In this document: positions 1-8,110 of the stretch, piece by piece | How positions within the stretch are numbered: the first letter of the stretch is position 1 | Layout: every line of letters starts with the position of its first letter | Notes under the pieces: generated by a model | Databases searched by the model: none | What the model saw: the letters and a program-made list of their open reading frames with translations, nothing else | Told to the model about the DNA's origin: nothing | Program-made: the position numbers and the translations under genes | Source: JANLQX01 sp043775075 | GTDB taxonomy: Bacteria; Actinomycetota; Acidimicrobiia; Acidimicrobiales; JANYDT01 | Direction: 5' to 3' | Length of the DNA stretch: 23,707 nucleotides | Assembly (NCBI GenBank): GCA_043775075.1 | Contig: JAYVSS010000027.1 | Span: 1 to 23,707 of the forward strand

Positions 1-857
1 TGTGCGATGGAAAAGCCCAATCCTGCTTCGCCATGACCGAGCCCGAGGTTGCCGGTTCTGACCCTACGCTCATCAAGACGCTGGCAGTGAAGGACGGCGA
101 TGAATGGGTGATCAACGGACACAAATGGTTCATCTCCGGGGCTCAGCGGGCCAAGTTCGCCATCCTCATCGCCCGCACAGAGGATGATCCGGACCTCCCC
201 CAGGCGGCCAACACCGCGTTCATCATCGACCTTCCGAGCGACGGCTGGATCAACAAGCGTCAAATCTCCACCATGCACGGCTCCACCGGTCACAACGAGA
301 TCGTCATCGAAGATCTACGTGTACATAACGATCAGATGCTCGGCGGTCGAGGCCAGGGTCACATGCTCGGTCAGTACCGCCTCGGCCCGGCGCGTCTCGC
401 GCACTGCATGCGCTGGATCAGCCAGGCGGAAACGGCGTTGGACATGATGGTGGCTCGGTCCCTTGACCGGTACAGCCATGGCTCGTTGTTGGCCGAAAAG
501 CAAGGCATCCAGTGGCTCATCGCGGACTCGGCGATGGAGCTCTACCAGTGCAAGTTGATGGTGCTGCATGCGGCATACAAAATCGATCGTAAGGAGGACT
601 TCAAGTCCGAGGTATCGATGGCTAAGCACTTCGTCGCCAATTCGCTGAACCGCATCATCGATCGAGCCATCCAGGTCCACGGGGCGCTCGGGTACTCCAA
701 CGACACGCCTCTGGCCCACATGTATCAGCAGGCCCGTTGGGCTCGCTTCGCCGACGGCGCCGACGAAGTGCACCAGATGCGTATCGCCGAACGCACCATT
801 GCGGCGTATCGAGACCACGGAACAACGAAGACCGCCACCGGCAATCTCCCGGTCTAG
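1..857 (+). CDS. Acyl-CoA dehydrogenase, C-terminal part (5' end outside window)
   Basis: This is a flavin-dependent acyl-CoA dehydrogenase that introduces an alpha-beta double bond into an acyl-CoA. The frame is open from base 3, so the gene starts upstream of the window. The visible part begins just before the family signature FAMTEPEVAGSDPT. The Met at base 33 lies inside that signature and is not the start. It continues through the beta-barrel domain (INGHKWFISGA) and the C-terminal helical domain (RAIQVHGALGYSNDTPLAH), and ends near ARFADGADEVHQ, the usual site around the active-site loop. About 284 residues are visible out of a usual 390 to 410. The next gene is an APH-fold kinase 38 bp downstream. 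The same pair is fused in eukaryotic ACAD10 and ACAD11, so this protein is probably an ACAD10/11-type enzyme acting on long or modified acyl chains. Family is sure; substrate is inferred. Confidence 0.93.
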   Translation, partial: CDGKAQSCFAMTEPEVAGSDPTLIKTLAVKDGDEWVINGHKWFISGAQRAKFAILIARTEDDPDLPQAANTAFIIDLPSDGWINKRQISTMHGSTGHNEIVIEDLRVHNDQMLGGRGQGHMLGQYRLGPARLAHCMRWISQAETALDMMVARSLDRYSHGSLLAEKQGIQWLIADSAMELYQCKLMVLHAAYKIDRKEDFKSEVSMAKHFVANSLNRIIDRAIQVHGALGYSNDTPLAHMYQQARWARFADGADEVHQMRIAERTIAAYRDHGTTKTATGNLPV

Positions 858-895
858 GCGTCATCGTTGCCATCACTGCATCCCCATATCAACCG

Positions 896-1924
896 ATGAC
901 ATCTGTTCCTGTCGACGTCGACCGCCTCACCGCCTGGCTGGACGCGCATGAAATCGGCGCCGGGCCCTTAGAGATCACCGCCCTTGACGGCGGCACACAG
1001 AACGTGATGGCCCGCGTTCGCCGTGGAGACCGGGAGGTCGTACTCCGTCATCCCCCCCCGCACAAACGGGCCAACTCCGACGAAACGATGCGGCGCGAGG
1101 CAAAATTGCTACGCGCGCTTGCCGATACCAGTGTTCCTCATCCCCGACTGGTGGCCGACGAGCCATTGGTGGACGCTCTCGGATCAGCGTTCTACCTGAT
1201 GGAGCCCGTCGACGGGTTCGCTCCGACGCTCGGTCTTCCCGCGGCCTACGACGACCTCTCCTGGAAGCACGCCATGGGTCTCTCGATGGCCGATGGCATC
1301 GCCGCACTTGCGTGTGTGGATCATCAGGCAGTAGGACTCGGGTCGTTCGGACGCGCCGACGGATGGTTGGAACGTCAGGTCGATCGCTGGCGTTCACACC
1401 TTGCGTCGTACGACGGCACCCCGAACTATCCCGGGCCCGGCATCCCATTCGTCGAGGAGATCGGGCACTGGCTGGACTCCCACCGACCAACCACGTGGAA
1501 GCCTGGCGTCATTCACGGCGACTTTCATTTTGGCAACGTCATGTTCCGCCACGACGAACCGCGCTTGGCGGCCATCGTCGATTGGGAACTGGCCACCATC
1601 GGCGATCCGCTGCTCGACCTCGGTGCCCTTCTCGCGACGTTCCCGACGGGCGGATCGGGGGTGTCGGCCATCGACGCGTCTGGCCTACCGACTAGAGACG
1701 AGCTCATCGATCGCTACACCGAAGCCACCGCTTCATCGGGCCGATTCATCACGCCCACCATCGCCACGTGGTACCAGGTACTCGCCGGATATCGCCTCGG
1801 CATCATTCTCGAAGGCACCAACGCTCGCGCTTTCGCTGGCCTCGCGCCGCGCGACGTCGGCGATCGCCTCCACGACATCACCCTGTCCCTCTTCGCCCAA
1901 GCCAACGAATTAGCGAACTCATGA
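896..1924 (+). CDS. APH-family phosphotransferase (ACAD10/11-type kinase domain protein)
   Basis: This 342-residue protein has the aminoglycoside phosphotransferase (APH/choline kinase) fold. The N-terminal lobe carries the nucleotide-binding region (LDGGTQNVMARV, then EVVLRHPP). The catalytic loop is HGDFHFGN, with His207 and Asp209, and the metal-binding loop is IVDWELATIGDPLLDLG, with Asp229. I chose the ATG at 896 because it is the first ATG in the frame and gives a normal N-terminus. The longer frame, from a TTG at 737, would overlap the dehydrogenase by 120 bases. Antibiotic resistance is unlikely. Directly after an acyl-CoA dehydrogenase, it resembles the kinase half of ACAD10/11, which is thought to phosphorylate 4-hydroxyacyl-CoA before the dehydrogenase half removes the phosphate. 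That role is an inference from gene order and family. Confidence 0.9.
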   Translation: MTSVPVDVDRLTAWLDAHEIGAGPLEITALDGGTQNVMARVRRGDREVVLRHPPPHKRANSDETMRREAKLLRALADTSVPHPRLVADEPLVDALGSAFYLMEPVDGFAPTLGLPAAYDDLSWKHAMGLSMADGIAALACVDHQAVGLGSFGRADGWLERQVDRWRSHLASYDGTPNYPGPGIPFVEEIGHWLDSHRPTTWKPGVIHGDFHFGNVMFRHDEPRLAAIVDWELATIGDPLLDLGALLATFPTGGSGVSAIDASGLPTRDELIDRYTEATASSGRFITPTIATWYQVLAGYRLGIILEGTNARAFAGLAPRDVGDRLHDITLSLFAQANELANS

Positions 1925-1973
1925 CGGCTCTGCTCGATCGTGGCCGAACGTCACCTCCCCACTCCCACCGATC

Positions 1974-2672
1974 ATGACGGCGCAAATCCTCAAGCTGCCC
2001 ACCGAGGCCTCGACCCGTGAGCGACTGATCGACGCCGCCGAACGGCTATTCGCCGAGCGGGGTATCGAGGCCGTCGCCCTGCGTGAAATCACCCGTGAGT
2101 CCGGGGCCCGCAACGCCATCGCCGCCCAGTATCACTTCGAAGATCGCGCCGGTCTCGTACGGGCCGTAATGGCTCGTCACCTACCGGAGATTGATGCGCG
2201 GCGCCACGCCCTGCTCGATGCCTACGAAGCGTCCGGGACCAATGATGTTCGTGAGCTGGCGGCGGCCTATGTGCGTCCGTTTGCCATCAAGCTGACCAAC
2301 GATTCCGGTCGAGCGTTCCTCGTCGTCCATGCGGACGTTCTCAATCGCCCTCGTCCAAAGATGTCCACGTCGTCGCTCGAGAATCCCGAGGATTCCACCT
2401 TTCGGTGGCGGGCACTGACCGGCGAACTCCTCGACGCATCGTCACTCGATCTGCACCGTCGATACAGCGCCGTGCTTCACAACGCGGTGGAATTGGCTCG
2501 CCGTGCTAAGGACGAGCCGCACGAAGACAATCGCCTCTTCATCAGTGCGCTTATTGATGTCGTTGCCGAAATTCTCGGCACGACGGCGTCTGCGGAAACG
2601 GCTCGGCTCCTCGCCGCTCGCCAGAAGCGATCATCGCGCTCTCGACGCACGTCACTCAGCATCACCCCATGA
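1974..2672 (+). CDS. TetR/AcrR-family transcriptional regulator
   Basis: This 232-residue regulator has a typical TetR N-terminus: STRERLIDAAERLFAERGIEAVALREITRESGARNAIAAQYHF, roughly residues 12 to 55. The helix-turn-helix lies at about 34 to 53 and ends in the usual Y-H-F motif. The rest is an all-helical ligand and dimerisation domain without a recognisable specificity signature. The start is the ATG at 1974, 49 bp after the kinase stop. It sits inside the operon, between kinase and amidohydrolase, all on the plus strand, so it probably senses a pathway acyl-CoA or related ligand and controls the cluster. I see no palindromic operator in the 49 bp before it. Family is sure; ligand and targets are unknown. 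Confidence 0.92.
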   Translation: MTAQILKLPTEASTRERLIDAAERLFAERGIEAVALREITRESGARNAIAAQYHFEDRAGLVRAVMARHLPEIDARRHALLDAYEASGTNDVRELAAAYVRPFAIKLTNDSGRAFLVVHADVLNRPRPKMSTSSLENPEDSTFRWRALTGELLDASSLDLHRRYSAVLHNAVELARRAKDEPHEDNRLFISALIDVVAEILGTTASAETARLLAARQKRSSRSRRTSLSITP

Positions 2673-2708
2673 GCCCCCACCCGACTCTTACTCCACCCGA
2701 GGTAAACC

Positions 2709-4406
2709 ATGCATGATCTCGTACTGTCCGGCGGCACCATCGTGGATGGCACCGGCGCCCCGACCCGCGTCGCGGACATTGCCATCAGCAACGGAGTGAT
2801 CACGGAGATCGGAAAGGTCGACGGCAACGCGCACCGGCGAGTCGACGCTGACGGACTCATCGTGGCCCCGGGCTGGGTGGACATCCACACCCATTACGAC
2901 GGTCAGGTCACATGGGATCCCGAAGTCAGTCCGTCGAGTTGGCACGGTGCGACCACCATCGTGATGGGCAACTGCGGTGTGGGTTTTGCTCCCCGCCGTC
3001 CCGGCGGTGAGCAGTTCCTCATTGAGCTCATGGAGGGCGTGGAAGACATTCCCGGATCGGCTCTCAACGAGGGCATCGATTGGCAGTGGGAGAGCTTCCC
3101 CGAATATCTCGACACCGTCGACTCCATGCCCCGCGTGCTCGACGTGGCCGCGCAAGTTCCGCACTGTGCTCTGCGCGCATATGTTATGGGTGATCGCGCT
3201 CACGACGAACCTTCGGCCGACGAAATCGGGCAAATGGCTCGCCTAACTGAAGAGGCATTGCGAGCGGGTGCGGTCGGCTTCTCGACCAGCCGTACGATCC
3301 TTCATCGTTCGAAGCACGGTCCCATCCCCGGCACGAACGCCATGCCCGACGAACTCATTGCCCTTGGCGAAGTGATAGGGCGCGTGGGCCGTCGAGTGGT
3401 TGAGCTGGTCGGTGACGACGTGATGGGCCCGGAGGAGCGAGGGTGGATGCGAGCCCTCGCCGGGGTTGGCGCCACCGTCACGTTCGCGTTGGCGCAGGGC
3501 GCAAAGAACTCCGTGTCGTACCGTGAAGTCCTCGAGGACGCCGCCGCGGCGCAAGCATCGGGGCTCCACATCGTGCCGCAGGTGGCGAACCGACCGACCG
3601 GCATGCTCTTCGGCTTTCAGTCTTCCCTGCACCCGTTCATCACCCATCCCACGTACAAGGCCATCGCCCACTTACCCCTCGCTGCCCGCGTCGCCGAGAT
3701 CAAGAGACCTGAGGTTCGGGCGGCGTTACTGGCGGAGGAACCAGCCACGAAAAACCGCATCGGCCTGACCCTCATGGGACGGTTTGAGCTGTTCTTTCCG
3801 CTCGCATCGGCTGGCGTCCCGGACTACGAACCGCACCCGTCGACCAGTGCAGCAGCAGCGGCCGCCGCCACCGGACGCACTCCGCAAGAAGTCATGCTGG
3901 ATTGGATGCTCGCCAACGACGGCAGGGCACTGATCTTCGCCCCGCTCGCCTCCTATGCCGACGGTGACCACGAAGCTATTCGGGAAATGATCACCCACCC
4001 CACGACGGTGATGGGACTGTCGGACGGCGGCGCCCACTGCGGGCTCATTTGCGACGCTTCTATGCCCACATATCTTCTCACGCACTGGGCCCGTGATCGT
4101 CATCGTGGTCCGAAGCTTTCGTTGGAAGCCGCCGTTCGTTTGCAGACCGGTCGCACTGCGTCGGTGTTTGGATTCCACGATCGAGGTGAGCTCGTGGTTG
4201 GTAAGCGCGCTGATATCAACCTCATCGATCTCGACGGCTTAGCGCTGCACGAACCGGAGATGGTGTTTGACCTACCGGCCGGCGGTCGACGACTCATCCA
4301 GAAGGCCGATGGATACATTGCCACCTTCGTTCGGGGAATGCAGACGTTCGCCAACGGTGTCGTTACCGGCGAGCGACCAGGCCGCTTAGTCCGTGCCGGG
4401 GTCTGA
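2709..4406 (+). CDS. N-acyl-D-amino-acid deacylase-like amidohydrolase
   Basis: This 565-residue member of the amidohydrolase superfamily belongs to the D-aminoacylase group. It opens with the small beta-sandwich segment (HDLVLSGGTIVDGTGAP), then the metal motif DIHTHYDGQ with His60 and His62. Next is GNCGVGFAP, the region that supplies the Cys ligand in D-aminoacylases. The late LSDGGAH contains the conserved Asp439. The C-terminal sandwich (GELVVGKRADINLIDLDGL) closes the protein. Length fits the family (480 to 580). A GAGG ribosome site at 2699-2702 supports the ATG at 2709. Enzymes of this group cleave N-acyl-D-amino acids, but many long actinobacterial members are only annotated by similarity, so the substrate is open. 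It is translationally coupled to the exporter that follows. Confidence 0.88.
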   Translation: MHDLVLSGGTIVDGTGAPTRVADIAISNGVITEIGKVDGNAHRRVDADGLIVAPGWVDIHTHYDGQVTWDPEVSPSSWHGATTIVMGNCGVGFAPRRPGGEQFLIELMEGVEDIPGSALNEGIDWQWESFPEYLDTVDSMPRVLDVAAQVPHCALRAYVMGDRAHDEPSADEIGQMARLTEEALRAGAVGFSTSRTILHRSKHGPIPGTNAMPDELIALGEVIGRVGRRVVELVGDDVMGPEERGWMRALAGVGATVTFALAQGAKNSVSYREVLEDAAAAQASGLHIVPQVANRPTGMLFGFQSSLHPFITHPTYKAIAHLPLAARVAEIKRPEVRAALLAEEPATKNRIGLTLMGRFELFFPLASAGVPDYEPHPSTSAAAAAAATGRTPQEVMLDWMLANDGRALIFAPLASYADGDHEAIREMITHPTTVMGLSDGGAHCGLICDASMPTYLLTHWARDRHRGPKLSLEAAVRLQTGRTASVFGFHDRGELVVGKRADINLIDLDGLALHEPEMVFDLPAGGRRLIQKADGYIATFVRGMQTFANGVVTGERPGRLVRAGV

Positions 4407-5968
4407 TGAACTCCGCCGACACTGCCATCCTCGCGACGAAAACCACCCGCTCGGGACAGGTTGAACCCACCGGGAGACCCGATGCCTCAAAGCGCCTTGT
4501 TATCGGTTCGCTCATGGTCGCCCTGCTTCTGTCCGCCCTCGATAACACGATCGTGGGCACCGCCATGCCCACCATTGCCGGGCAATTCAACGCCTTCGGG
4601 TTGTACGCATGGGTTTCCACCTCTTACGCCGTTACGTCCACGATCGCCACCCTCCTACTCGGAAAGCTCAGCGATCTGTATGGGCGCAGACGATTGCTGC
4701 TCTTCACGATCGCCCTGTTTCTCTTCGCTTCGTTGTTATGCGGTGCCGCACAGTCCATGCCGCAACTCATCGCTGCCCGGGCGCTCCAGGGAATCGGCGG
4801 TGGGGGAATTTGGGGGCTCACCTTTGCCACTGTCGGCGACATCGTGCCGCCGCGCGAGCGGGGAAAATACTTTGGCCTGTTTTCGTCGATGTGGGGCATT
4901 GCCGCCGTCCTCGGCCCGCTCGTGGGCGGGCTCATCGTCGACAACGTGAGCTGGCGGTGGATCTTCTTCGTCAACCTGCCGCTAGGCATCGTGGCGTTTG
5001 TGTTGCTGGCCCGCGTGCTTCGGGTCCCGCCCCCGAGCCGTCGTCCCGTCGTCGATGTACTTGGCGGGGTGCTGCTGACCGTGTGTGTGGCGGCGTTCAT
5101 GTTGAGCCTCGAACAGGGACAGGAGCGGGGATGGACAAGCGCACCGATCGTTAGTGGTTTCACCCTTTCCGTGGTTGCGTTCATCCTCTTTCTTCGCCAG
5201 GAACGGCGAGCGCCGGAACCGGTTCTGCCGCTGCGTCTCTTCCGCAACCCTCACCTCAGAACGTCGTACTCGCTCGGCTTTCTCATTGGCCCGGCGATGT
5301 ACACAACTGGTTTGTTCTTCGGCCTCTTCTTTCAATCGGTCCGCTTTCTCAGCCCCACACGCGCCGGGCTCGCCGGTGTTCCGATGATGATCGGAATGGT
5401 CGGCGGCTCAACGCTAAGTGGACGTATTATCAGCAGACTTGGCCGCTACCAGTTCCTGCCGAGAATCGGATTTGCGCTCTCCGGTCTTGGTGGCCTGTGC
5501 GCCATCTTTCTTTCCCGCTCGACACCGTACGCCGGGATTGCGTTGATCATGTTCGTGACCGGCCTCGGGACCGGAGTGGCGATGCCCACCATGTCGATCG
5601 TCGCCCAGAACTCGGCGGACCCGGCCGATCTCGGCATCTCCAGTGCGGTCCAAAACTTCATGCGTAGCGCCGGCGCGGCCGTCGCTATCGCCTGTCTCAG
5701 CGTGTACTTCAATCATCACGTCAAGACCGAACTCGACCGCGTGTCCGGGAGTGGTCGGAGCTTGTTCGGCCTCATTCGCAAACCCAGCCAAATCAGGGCT
5801 CTCCCCGACGAGACCCGCAACGCAATTACCCACGCCATTGCCGGCGCCTCCGGCCGAGTCGTGATGATCAGTGCACTTATCGTCTTAGTCGGCTGGTTCC
5901 TCACGTTCACCATCAAAGATCAACCACTACGCACCACCTCCGGACACGAAGCCCGCATGGCCGAGTAA
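4406..5968 (+). CDS. MFS drug/metabolite exporter, DHA2 (EmrB/QacA) family, 14 TM
   Basis: This 520-residue integral membrane transporter is probably a proton-coupled exporter. TM1 carries the DHA2 signature ALDNTIVGTAMPTI. Motif A is GKLSDLYGRRR at residues 86 to 96. An antiporter-type motif C occurs as VLGPLVGG, and LQGIGGGGIWGL follows the family pattern. Hydrophobic segments fit 14 helices, and the C-terminal TM is followed by a short basic tail. The ATG overlaps the stop of the amidohydrolase by one base (TGATGA), so translation is coupled. Its neighbours suggest export of a product or toxic intermediate of the acyl or amino-acid catabolism encoded upstream. The pyrimidine-rich sequence after the stop has no hairpin, so I do not call a terminator. 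Family is sure; substrate is unknown. Confidence 0.93.
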   Translation: MNSADTAILATKTTRSGQVEPTGRPDASKRLVIGSLMVALLLSALDNTIVGTAMPTIAGQFNAFGLYAWVSTSYAVTSTIATLLLGKLSDLYGRRRLLLFTIALFLFASLLCGAAQSMPQLIAARALQGIGGGGIWGLTFATVGDIVPPRERGKYFGLFSSMWGIAAVLGPLVGGLIVDNVSWRWIFFVNLPLGIVAFVLLARVLRVPPPSRRPVVDVLGGVLLTVCVAAFMLSLEQGQERGWTSAPIVSGFTLSVVAFILFLRQERRAPEPVLPLRLFRNPHLRTSYSLGFLIGPAMYTTGLFFGLFFQSVRFLSPTRAGLAGVPMMIGMVGGSTLSGRIISRLGRYQFLPRIGFALSGLGGLCAIFLSRSTPYAGIALIMFVTGLGTGVAMPTMSIVAQNSADPADLGISSAVQNFMRSAGAAVAIACLSVYFNHHVKTELDRVSGSGRSLFGLIRKPSQIRALPDETRNAITHAIAGASGRVVMISALIVLVGWFLTFTIKDQPLRTTSGHEARMAE

Positions 5969-6022
5969 CGCTTTTTCCCTCCCGCCCCGCCCTGCCTCTC
6001 CCCACCCGCCAACGTCGGCTCT

Positions 6023-6039
6023 GGACCAGTTGACGACAC
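6023..6039 (+). repeat. Copy 1 of a 17-bp repeated element
   Basis: The sequence is GGACCAGTTGACGACAC. It matches the shared pattern GGAC, then a variable YRR core, then TTSACGACRC. It is in direct orientation, 20 bp before copy 2. It is the only copy without an inverted partner. Possibly a regulator binding site; function unknown. Confidence 0.7.
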
Positions 6040-6042
6040 CGC

Positions 6043-6092
6043 GGACTGGTTCACGACGTCGTTTGCTCGTCCAAAGTGTCGTGAAGTAGTCC
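6043..6092. repeat. 50-bp inverted repeat A (copies 2 and 3 of the 17-bp element)
   Basis: The left arm is GGACTGGTTCACGACGT (6043-6059). The right arm is GTGTCGTGAAGTAGTCC (6076-6092), the element in reverse. The two arms can pair over 15 positions with one mismatch and one G-T pair around a 20-base loop. The inner ACGACGTCGT at 6053-6062 is itself palindromic. It may be an operator pair for a dimeric regulator or, if transcribed, a hairpin. Confidence 0.8.
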
Positions 6093-6118
6093 CGAGTCAC
6101 ACTGTTGGGTCGATGGGG

Positions 6119-6168
6119 AGACTGGTTGACGGCGTCACTTTCCGGGCCAGAGTGTCGTGAATCGGTCC
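6119..6168. repeat. 50-bp inverted repeat B (copies 4 and 5 of the 17-bp element)
   Basis: The left arm is AGACTGGTTGACGGCGT (6119-6135). The right arm is GTGTCGTGAATCGGTCC (6152-6168). Arm spacing is the same as in unit A (33 bp start to start), and unit B begins exactly 76 bp after unit A. The arms are more diverged than in A, with two mismatches and three G-T pairs, but the TTSACG core is kept. The next gene is the alcohol dehydrogenase, so regulation of that gene is the simplest reading. Confidence 0.78.
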
Positions 6169-6232
6169 AGAACTCGGGTGCCGTGAGCTCGGGTGCAGCG
6201 GAGCGGAGGTCGGGGCAGCGGGCCACGCGACC

Positions 6233-6261
6233 TTGGACGAACAGTCCCGGCCGAGTAGACC
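6233..6261 (+). promoter_or_regulatory. Possible promoter of the alcohol dehydrogenase gene
   Basis: TTGGAC (6233-6238) and TAGACC (6256-6261) are separated by 17 bp and resemble -35 and -10 boxes of a housekeeping sigma factor. Transcription would begin near 6268, leaving about 30 bases of leader that holds a GAGGAG ribosome site at 6288-6293. The 17-bp repeats lie upstream of this promoter. The match is partial. Confidence 0.35.
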
Positions 6262-6298
6262 GGTACCGACCGAACGAAGGACAACCCGAGGAGCAACG

Positions 6299-7393
6299 AT
6301 GCGAGCTGCCGTGCTGGAGACCAACCCGGGTGAGCTGACCATCCAGGACATCACCGTCGATGCCCCCGGCCCGAACGAGGTACTTGTCCGGGTCGCAGCG
6401 GCCGGGCTGTGTCACTCCGACCTGCACTTCATGGAGGGCAAGTATCCGTGTCCGTGCCCCACCGTGCTCGGTCACGAGTCCGCTGGCGTCGTCGAGGCCG
6501 TTGGGCCCGGTGTGCACTATCTCGTGCCCGGTGATCACGTCATTAGTTGCCTATCGGCGTACTGCGGCACCTGCGATTATTGCCTCACCGGGCGGCTGTA
6601 TTCGTGTCAGAACAAGACGGCGATCGACCGGCCGGCGGGGGCCACGCCGAGACTTTCGCGCCCGAACAAAGGCGAAAGCGAAACGGTGCAGCAGTTCTTT
6701 CGCCTGTCGAGCTTCGCCGAGCAAATCCTCGTGCACGAACATGCGCTCGTGAAGATCGATCGGGACATGCCCCTCGACCGCGCCGCCCTTATCGGATGTG
6801 GGGTGACGACGGGACTCGGCGCCGTGTTCAACACGGCGAGGGTACCGGTCGGCTCGACCGTCGCGGTCATCGGCTGCGGTGGCATCGGTCTCAACGCCGT
6901 CCAAGGTGCCCGCATCGCCGGGGCCGGGCGCATCATCGCCGTGGACATGAATGCCGCCAAGCTTGAGATGGCGCAGGACTTTGGAGCGACCGATGTGCTC
7001 GACGCTTCTCAGGTCGACGCCGTCGCCGCGGTCAAGGAATTAACCAAGGGAGGCGTTGAGTTCAGCTTCGAAGCGATTGGCCTCAAGGTCGCGGCTGAGC
7101 AGGCGTTCGCCATGCTGCGGCCGGGCGGAGTGGCCACGGTGATCGGCATGATCCCGGTGGGCGAGAACATCGAGATTCCCGGCTACATGCTGCTCGGCGA
7201 TCGTCGTATCCAGGGATCCAACATGGGCTCGAACCGATTCCGCGTGGACATGCCGCGATATGTGGACCTCTACATGCAGGGTCGCCTCAAGCTGGATGAA
7301 CTGGTAAGTGCACGTATTAAACTGGAGGACGTCAACAGCGGATTCGCGGCAATGAAAAAGGGCAACATCGCCCGCAGCGTGATCGTGTTCTGA
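6299..7393 (+). CDS. Zinc-dependent alcohol dehydrogenase (class III-like MDR family)
   Basis: This 364-residue medium-chain dehydrogenase/reductase is predicted to oxidise an alcohol to the aldehyde with NAD. Catalytic zinc ligands are visible at Cys38 (GLCHSD) and His59-Glu60 (GHES). The structural zinc loop has Cys89, Cys92, Cys95 and Cys103. The Rossmann motif is VIGCGGIGLNAV, and the acidic residue in IIAVDMN favours NAD over NADP. It resembles the actinobacterial zinc ADHs related to class III and NDMA-dependent enzymes. The ATG at 6299 is chosen because GAGGAG lies five bases upstream and MRAAVLE is a typical MDR start. The gene stands alone behind the five-copy repeat array, which may control it. 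Substrate is unknown; formaldehyde-type or medium-chain alcohols are both possible. Confidence 0.92.
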   Translation: MRAAVLETNPGELTIQDITVDAPGPNEVLVRVAAAGLCHSDLHFMEGKYPCPCPTVLGHESAGVVEAVGPGVHYLVPGDHVISCLSAYCGTCDYCLTGRLYSCQNKTAIDRPAGATPRLSRPNKGESETVQQFFRLSSFAEQILVHEHALVKIDRDMPLDRAALIGCGVTTGLGAVFNTARVPVGSTVAVIGCGGIGLNAVQGARIAGAGRIIAVDMNAAKLEMAQDFGATDVLDASQVDAVAAVKELTKGGVEFSFEAIGLKVAAEQAFAMLRPGGVATVIGMIPVGENIEIPGYMLLGDRRIQGSNMGSNRFRVDMPRYVDLYMQGRLKLDELVSARIKLEDVNSGFAAMKKGNIARSVIVF

Positions 7394-7406
7394 CCGAGGG
7401 CACCCG

Positions 7407-8051
7407 TCACGCCCTGCGGCGGGCCCACACCGCGAAAAGCGGATCGCCGCAGTGACCGATTGGGGTTCTCTGCTCCGTGATTGGTTCAGTCCAGCCGCAG
7501 CTTCGTCGAAAATACTCGGCCACGATCGTCATATGGGTGGCGTCGTCGGTGCCGAGCCAGCCACGAATGGCCTTGGTCGGAAAACACCGATTGCTAAAGG
7601 TACATACGAACACGCCGCCGGGCTGCACGATGCGGGCAATCTCGTCGAACAACTCGATCGGCCGCACGAGATAGTCGACCGACACGCAGCACACCGCGCC
7701 GGCGAACGAACCGTCGTCGAACGGCAACAGCGGAGGCGGGTCGACGTTGAGGTCAAAGATGACTCGCGTGTCGGCCATCGGGTTGGCGGCCAACTCGGCA
7801 TCGTTCATGCCGAGCACCGTTAGCGACGAAGGCTTCTTTCGAAAATGGGAGATCCACGACGACATCAAATCGATGATCGGGCCAGCTAAATCGCCACAGA
7901 GGCCGAGCTCGTCGTAGAGCTCCCCCACGGCAGCAATGGCGCCATCGTCGATGTGGGTTACGAGTCGCAGTGGCCCGTAAAACTGCGTATCCGGGGAGTC
8001 ATCTGATCGATCGAAAAATCCGGCGGGAAAACCTTCGTAGCGATCGATCAC
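7407..8051 (-). CDS. SAM-dependent methyltransferase (type 11-like)
   Basis: This 214-residue protein has a class I methyltransferase core, although its glycine-rich SAM loop is atypical (LTVLGMNDAELAANP). The clear elements are the acidic strand VIFDLNVDPPPLLPFDDGSF, then AVCCVSVDYLVRPIELFDEIARIVQPGGVFVCTFSN, which matches the post-I to motif III region of type 11 enzymes. The N-terminal stretch FYGPLRLVTHIDDGAIAAV is shared, as I recall, by a group of uncharacterised bacterial homologues. I chose the GTG at 8051 (MIDRYEGFPAGFF), with TACCTT eight bases upstream, over the TTG at 8132, which would add an unusual tail. It is convergent with the alcohol dehydrogenase and divergent from the MDR gene. 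Substrate is unknown. Confidence 0.8.
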   Translation of the reverse strand: MIDRYEGFPAGFFDRSDDSPDTQFYGPLRLVTHIDDGAIAAVGELYDELGLCGDLAGPIIDLMSSWISHFRKKPSSLTVLGMNDAELAANPMADTRVIFDLNVDPPPLLPFDDGSFAGAVCCVSVDYLVRPIELFDEIARIVQPGGVFVCTFSNRCFPTKAIRGWLGTDDATHMTIVAEYFRRSCGWTEPITEQRTPIGHCGDPLFAVWARRRA

Positions 8052-8059
8052 AGCAAACG

Positions 8060-8065
8060 AAGGTA
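8060..8065 (-). promoter_or_regulatory. Leaderless-type -10 box of the methyltransferase gene
   Basis: TACCTT on the minus strand lies eight bases before the GTG at 8051. That is the spacing expected if transcription starts at the start codon. There is no ribosome-binding site between them. Confidence 0.4.
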
Positions 8066-8110
8066 CTGCCGGCCAGCCAGTACCGAAACGTGGGGATCCA
8101 GCGGGACAAT

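Noticed and set aside
315..818. Long minus-strand frame across the first acyl-CoA dehydrogenase gene
   Set aside because: It is antisense to a clear dehydrogenase gene, has no family similarity and reflects GC-rich codon structure.
737..895. Upstream extension of the first APH kinase gene from a TTG
   Set aside because: It would overlap the dehydrogenase gene by 120 bases and encodes an arginine-rich stretch unlike the family; ATG 896 fits.
5969..6000. T-run and pyrimidine-rich tract after the MFS gene as a terminator
   Set aside because: The T-run follows no GC-rich hairpin, so intrinsic termination is not supported.
6023..6168. CRISPR-like array
   Set aside because: Copies are only 17 bp, vary in sequence, alternate in orientation and have irregular spacers, and no cas gene is present.
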